Source: Brucella tritici | GTDB lineage: Bacteria > Pseudomonadota > Alphaproteobacteria > Rhizobiales > Rhizobiaceae | DNA length: 64,000 nt | Reading direction: 5' to 3' | NCBI RefSeq assembly: GCF_008932295.1 | Contig: NZ_WBWA01000008.1 | Location: 124,001 to 188,000 of the forward strand | Shown: positions 60,423 to 64,000 of the stretch, piece after piece | Numbering within the stretch: position 1 is the first letter of the stretch | Layout: every line of letters starts with the position of its first letter | Translations under genes and position numbers: made by a program | Notes under the pieces: generated by a model | What the model was told of the DNA's origin: nothing | What the model saw: the letters and a program-made list of their open reading frames with translations, nothing else | Databases searched by the model: none

Positions 60423-61916
60423 TCAAGCGGAGCGAACGGACTTCAAAGCCGGATAAAGCGCCCGATATTGCTGATAAATCTCGTTATAGATCTCTGTTTC
60501 GCGCGGGCGAGGCTCAATGCATGTGCCCGGTTTGACCATGGCGGCAATACCATCATCGATACTCGCAAAATGTCCGGCGCCGTGTGCTGCCAGAACGGCG
60601 GCGCCTACCGAAGGCGCATCGCGCGACTGTGGCACGCAGACAGGCAAACCAGCTGTATCCGCATGTATCTGGAGCCAAAGCGGCGAAGCACTGGCACCAC
60701 CCCCGACCGTGATTTCACGTCCGCGATAGCCAGCATCTGCCATAGCATCGAGAATGGCGCGGGTGCCGAAACTGATGCCTTCCATGATCGCGCGGAATAC
60801 GTGATGTGGCTCATGCGCAAGCGTCAGCCCGACGATTGCGCCTCGCGATACCGGATCGGTATAAGGCGTGCGATTGCCCTGAAAATGATCCTGCACAAGT
60901 AAGCCATCCGCACCCGGTTCCAGTGCCGCCGCCTTGCGGTTCAGTTCTTCCATATCCATGGTGCCGTTCATCATCCGACCAAGCCAGGCGATGATCGAAC
61001 CCGTCGAGGTTTGGCCCCCTTCGATAATATAGCGCTTTGGATAAACCATATCCGGATAGCTGCCCCAGATCCCAGGCGCGTGCAAAGGCTTGTCGGAAAC
61101 GCCAAATTGCAGATGCGACGAGCCGGTGATCAGTGCCAGCTGTCCAGGTTTGGCAACGCCGAGACCGATCATGCCGATCAGCGCATCGGCACCCCCCTGA
61201 ACTACTTTCACTTTCTGCGAAAGACCAAGTTCAGTCGCTGCCGCCGCGCACAGATTGCTAATGACCTCACCCGGCGCGACAACACGAGATGGCCATTTCT
61301 GCAGCAGGGCTTCAAGGCCGAGCTTTTCCAGAAGCGTCTTGGGAAACCCACCGCGATCCGTGGAATAATGCCAACGCAACGACACATTGTTGAGGCTTGC
61401 GGCTTTTTCACCCGTCAAACGCAATGTCATGAAATCCTGATACTCGCAGACAGTTTCTGCTTTATTGAATATCTCTGGCTCATTGCGAGCGAGCCAAAGC
61501 GCCTTGGGGATCATCCATTCTGCCGAAACAGGACCGCGCCCGCCGCCATTGGCGAGCAGCGCGTCGTCGCCCGTGGCGAGGACTGCTTCGGCCTCAGCAC
61601 TTGCGCGAACATCCATCCAAATAATCGAGGGACGCAAGGGGTTGCCCTCACCATCGAGAGCAACGATGGTACAACTCGTCGTTGCAAGCGTAATGGCTTC
61701 AATTGCTGTCGGATCAATTGCGGATTCTGAAATCGCTTTGCGCGCAGCCTGAACGAAAGAAGACCACCAGTCTTCCGGGTTCTGCTCCGCACGCGCTCCG
61801 CTCGAAAATTTCGTTTCGTAGGGCACGGCGGCACTTGCCAGACACGTGCCAGAAAGGTCATAGACCCGCGCGCGAATGCTTTCCGTGCCGCCATCTGCGG
61901 TCAGAAAATAAGCCAT
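60423..61916 (-). CDS. FGGY family carbohydrate kinase
   Basis: A 497-residue sugar or polyol kinase: N-terminal AYFLTADGGTESIRARVYDLSG (phosphate-binding loop), IWMDVRASAEAE, and C-terminal VGGGASASPLWLQIHADTAGLPVCVPQSRDAPSVGAAVLAAHGAG (the FGGY signature region). It probably phosphorylates a sugar formed or used by the two dehydrogenases of the same operon. The substrate class (xylulose, erythritol, glycerol-like) cannot be set from sequence alone. Confidence 0.92.
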   Translation of the reverse strand: MAYFLTADGGTESIRARVYDLSGTCLASAAVPYETKFSSGARAEQNPEDWWSSFVQAARKAISESAIDPTAIEAITLATTSCTIVALDGEGNPLRPSIIWMDVRASAEAEAVLATGDDALLANGGGRGPVSAEWMIPKALWLARNEPEIFNKAETVCEYQDFMTLRLTGEKAASLNNVSLRWHYSTDRGGFPKTLLEKLGLEALLQKWPSRVVAPGEVISNLCAAAATELGLSQKVKVVQGGADALIGMIGLGVAKPGQLALITGSSHLQFGVSDKPLHAPGIWGSYPDMVYPKRYIIEGGQTSTGSIIAWLGRMMNGTMDMEELNRKAAALEPGADGLLVQDHFQGNRTPYTDPVSRGAIVGLTLAHEPHHVFRAIMEGISFGTRAILDAMADAGYRGREITVGGGASASPLWLQIHADTAGLPVCVPQSRDAPSVGAAVLAAHGAGHFASIDDGIAAMVKPGTCIEPRPRETEIYNEIYQQYRALYPALKSVRSA

Positions 61917-61981
61917 TCAAATCCTCCCGAATGGATCCCGGAGACACTCCCTGTTTTCGGAAAGTCTCATCGTACAACATT

Positions 61982-62317
61982 TCACGTCAGTCCACGGAAC
62001 ACTTCCAACGCCTTACCTGCATACATTACAGCCGGGCCGCCGCCCATTTCGACCGCAACCTCAAGCACCTCGACCAACTCCGGCTCGGTTGCGCCATGGC
62101 GGATGGCGGCATCGACGTGATAAAGAATGCAATCCTCGCATCCCTTGGCAACCGCAATACTAACGGCGATCAGTTCGCGCTATGCCGACGAAAACGCTCC
62201 CGCAGTCGTTGCAGTTTTGCTGACTTTGGCAAAGCCCGTCATCAGATCTGGTGTTGCTTTGGCGAAAGCACCAAGCCGCGATTGTGCTTCCTTGAGCCGA
62301 ACCCTCACGTCACTCAT
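61982..62317 (-). pseudogene. Carboxymuconolactone decarboxylase/AhpD-like gene interrupted by an amber codon
   Basis: From ATG 62317 the frame reads a typical CMD protein start (LKEAQSRLGAFAKATPDLMTGF) but meets TAG at 62182-62180 (codon 46, in AFSSA-stop-RELIAV). The same frame then continues for 65 codons of intact CMD domain with the redox motif CEDCILYHVDAAIRHGATEPELVEVLEVAVEMGGG, to TGA at 61984-61982. A single base change from AAG (Lys) to TAG explains it. The start overlaps the end of the E2 gene (ATGAGTGA), so it was translationally coupled. Either a recent nonsense mutation or a sequence error. Confidence 0.85.
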
Positions 62318-63923
62318 TGTCTTCTCCCATGACACCCAAAATCAGGGCGAGAACATCCTTTGTCTCATCCCATTGCGGCATATGCCCCGACTGAGCGAAG
62401 AAGTGAACACCAATAAAAGGTGACAATACGGTTACTTGCTGCCACGGTATGATACGGTCCTGAAGGCCGAACAGAACGCGGACAGGTTTTGAACGTGACT
62501 GCCTGTCGAGCGAAGCAACAATATCTGCGCGCTGGCCTGAAGGCCCTATGATGGCCTTCGCAAGTTCCTTAAGACGCCCCTTTGCCATGGTTGCGGCAAT
62601 CTCTCCTGCAAGAGCAGCCGTCAACTCTACGGGCTTGGCCGCAATGCGGCGCAGCAGATGTGCAATCTCACCGGCACTCGTTGCCTGCGCCATGCCCGAT
62701 ACAAAGCCTGCGTCAATCTCCGAACCAAGGCCGGCAGGCGCAACAAGTGTCAGGCTTGAAACGCTGGCAGGGTGAGCCGAGGCAAAGGCTGTTGCCACAA
62801 CTGCTCCCAGCGAATGGGCCACGATATCCACCTGACGAATGGAAAGGGCATCAAGGAAAGCGGGCAGGAATTCGCTCAATTCTTCCGGGTGTGAAGCATC
62901 GATCGTCGTCAGGCCATGGGCTGGAAGATCGGGAACGATAACGCGGAAACCCGCACGACGCAGGCCGGAGGCTATGCCGCTCCATGTCGTTCGATCGCCT
63001 GAAAAGCCATGAAGCAGCAGCAGGGTCCGCGCATTTTTGGGACCGATATCCGTATAGGCCACACGGCCTTTTGCCAGCGCCACGAATTTTACGTCAGTGT
63101 CGGCCTGCGTTCCGCTTGCAGCTGCCAGCACATCCTCTTTTTCGACACGTCCTCTGCGGCCAGATCCTGAAAGACTGTTGATATCAAGGCCTTTCTGGCG
63201 GGCCAGCCGGCGAGCCAACGGCGTAGCACGCGTGCGACCAGCATTGCCGGAAGCCCCGGGCTTTTGCGCAACGCGCGCCGGTACATCTGCTGGTGCAACC
63301 GCTTCAGGGTCTACCACTTCGCCCTTCTGCACAACTGCATCTGTCGCGACCTCAATACGGGCGATAGCCTCACCAACCGTCACCATATCGCCTTCAAGAC
63401 GCAGAACCTCGATCAGCTTGCCGCTCACAAGAGCTGGAAATTCTGCAACCGTTTTATCGGTTTCAATTTCGAGTACAGCTTCGCCACGCTCGAATTGATC
63501 GCCCGCAGCCTTCAGCCAGCGTACGATACGCCCCTCTTCCATCGTCTCACCAAGACGCGGCATATCCAGATCGGCTATAATGAGCGCATTGCTGGAACCG
63601 GCTGTGCGTGCGGGATGCAACGCAGCCGGCTCCTCAGGAGAAGACGCGCTTTCGCCGCCATCATCCGTCCAGTCCGGACCACTGCCAATGTCGATGCGCG
63701 CCAGAGGCGCGCCGACCACGACATGATCCCCTATAGCGCCGATCCATTCATTGAGCGTGCCGTCGCCAAGCGCCGGGAATTCCGCAACCGTCTTATCGGT
63801 TTCGATCTCGATAATTGAATCCCCGCGCCTGAAACTGTCGCCCGGCTTGACGAGGAAGCCGACAATCTTGCCTTCATCCATCGTTTCGCCAAGACGCGGC
63901 ATTTTGAGAATACGTTCTGTCAT
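62310..63923 (-). CDS. acoC: Acetoin-dehydrogenase-like E2: two lipoyl domains fused to an alpha/beta hydrolase
   Basis: A 537-residue chain with two lipoyl domains, each with the lipoylated Lys in IEIETDKTVAEFPAL (about residues 5-78 and 119-192). A peripheral subunit-binding domain follows (ATPLARRLARQKGLDINSLSGSGRRGRVEKEDVL, about residues 230-266). The C-terminal part is an alpha/beta hydrolase fold (TLLLLHGFSGDRTTWSG, VAHSLGAVVATA, and FFAQSGHMPQWDE). The hydrolase-type C-terminus in place of the usual E2 acyltransferase core is typical of acetoin dehydrogenase AcoC, which normally has a single lipoyl domain. It should cleave a diketone-like substrate to acyl-CoA. Confidence 0.88.
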   Translation of the reverse strand: MTERILKMPRLGETMDEGKIVGFLVKPGDSFRRGDSIIEIETDKTVAEFPALGDGTLNEWIGAIGDHVVVGAPLARIDIGSGPDWTDDGGESASSPEEPAALHPARTAGSSNALIIADLDMPRLGETMEEGRIVRWLKAAGDQFERGEAVLEIETDKTVAEFPALVSGKLIEVLRLEGDMVTVGEAIARIEVATDAVVQKGEVVDPEAVAPADVPARVAQKPGASGNAGRTRATPLARRLARQKGLDINSLSGSGRRGRVEKEDVLAAASGTQADTDVKFVALAKGRVAYTDIGPKNARTLLLLHGFSGDRTTWSGIASGLRRAGFRVIVPDLPAHGLTTIDASHPEELSEFLPAFLDALSIRQVDIVAHSLGAVVATAFASAHPASVSSLTLVAPAGLGSEIDAGFVSGMAQATSAGEIAHLLRRIAAKPVELTAALAGEIAATMAKGRLKELAKAIIGPSGQRADIVASLDRQSRSKPVRVLFGLQDRIIPWQQVTVLSPFIGVHFFAQSGHMPQWDETKDVLALILGVMGEDNE

Positions 63924-64000
63924 GACAGCATTCTTTCCGCGACAGACCGGATAAGTTCTGCGGTCGGCACGCTGCCAGCTTCAAGCTCCTGCGAAACGGA
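63920..64000 (-). CDS. C-terminus of the upstream gene, probably dehydrogenase E1 beta (partial)
   Basis: The last 26 codons of a minus-strand gene, ending PTAELIRSVAERMLS, with its TGA overlapping the E2 start (ATGA). Position directly before a lipoyl E2 suggests the E1 beta (TPP-enzyme) subunit; the short remnant alone cannot prove it. Confidence 0.5.
   Translation of the reverse strand, partial: SVSQELEAGSVPTAELIRSVAERMLS

Noticed and set aside
1-64000. CRISPR array, prophage or insertion sequence with transposase
   Set aside because: No regularly spaced direct repeats, phage structural genes or transposase-like frames were seen; the repeats found are short palindromes.

Overview
The window is about 57% GC and reads as an alphaproteobacterium of the Brucella/Ochrobactrum group (Rhizobiales). 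The reasons are the gene content and order (nirK-nirV, norEFCBQD and nosRZDFYLX together with urease, MgtC and a TAXI-TRAP system) and a family of short palindromic repeats that look like the Bru-RS and REP-type repeats of these genomes. This assignment is an inference from recognised families; no database was searched.

Layout. 0-3 kb: end of a DUF900 hydrolase lipoprotein, a 31-residue membrane peptide, two tRNA-Asp genes in a tandem 223-bp duplication, and a TetR regulator with its operator plus an SRPBCC protein. 3-15.4 kb: nitric-oxide/nitrite island. It holds a four-gene DUF2249/membrane/DUF59 operon, nirK-nirV, an NnrR-type Crp/Fnr regulator, a hemerythrin-like gene pair and norEFCBQD. 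15.5-20.4 kb: TAXI-TRAP transporter and nhaA, the latter with a structured leader. 20.4-28 kb: ecotin, an M14-type deacylase, an RND efflux pair, HdeD-like and MgtC-like membrane proteins. 28-35.5 kb: GntP-type permease and a urease locus (ureJ-ureF on +, ureD-A-B-C plus urea transporter on -) that lacks ureE and ureG. 35.6-49.3 kb: stress and envelope genes (DUF900 lipoprotein, DUF1269, glycine-zipper lipoprotein, glutaminase, MFS, AI-2E permease, amidohydrolase, OB-fold protein, M20 hydrolase, amino-acid binding protein, diguanylate cyclase). 49.4-58.5 kb: nosRZDFYLX for N2O reduction. 58.8-64 kb: catabolic operon with an acetoin-dehydrogenase-like E1/E2, an FGGY kinase, two short-chain dehydrogenases and an AhpD-like gene broken by an amber codon.

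How the parts work together. nirK, nor and nos carry nitrite to N2. I find the same promoter architecture, TTG-N8-CAA about 30 bp upstream of a -10 box, before the DUF2249 operon, nirK, the hemerythrin/norE divergent region, norC and nosR, so one Crp/Fnr-type NO regulator probably controls all of them. That ties the uncharacterised DUF2249/membrane/DUF59 operon and the hemerythrin/51-residue pair to NO metabolism; these are the best candidates for an undescribed system. Between the denitrification loci lies a set of pH and host-stress functions (NhaA, HdeD, MgtC, urease with urea transporter, glutaminase). A second recurring theme is that palindromic repeats sit exactly at gene ends, and in six genes the TAG stop codon lies inside the repeat or hairpin.
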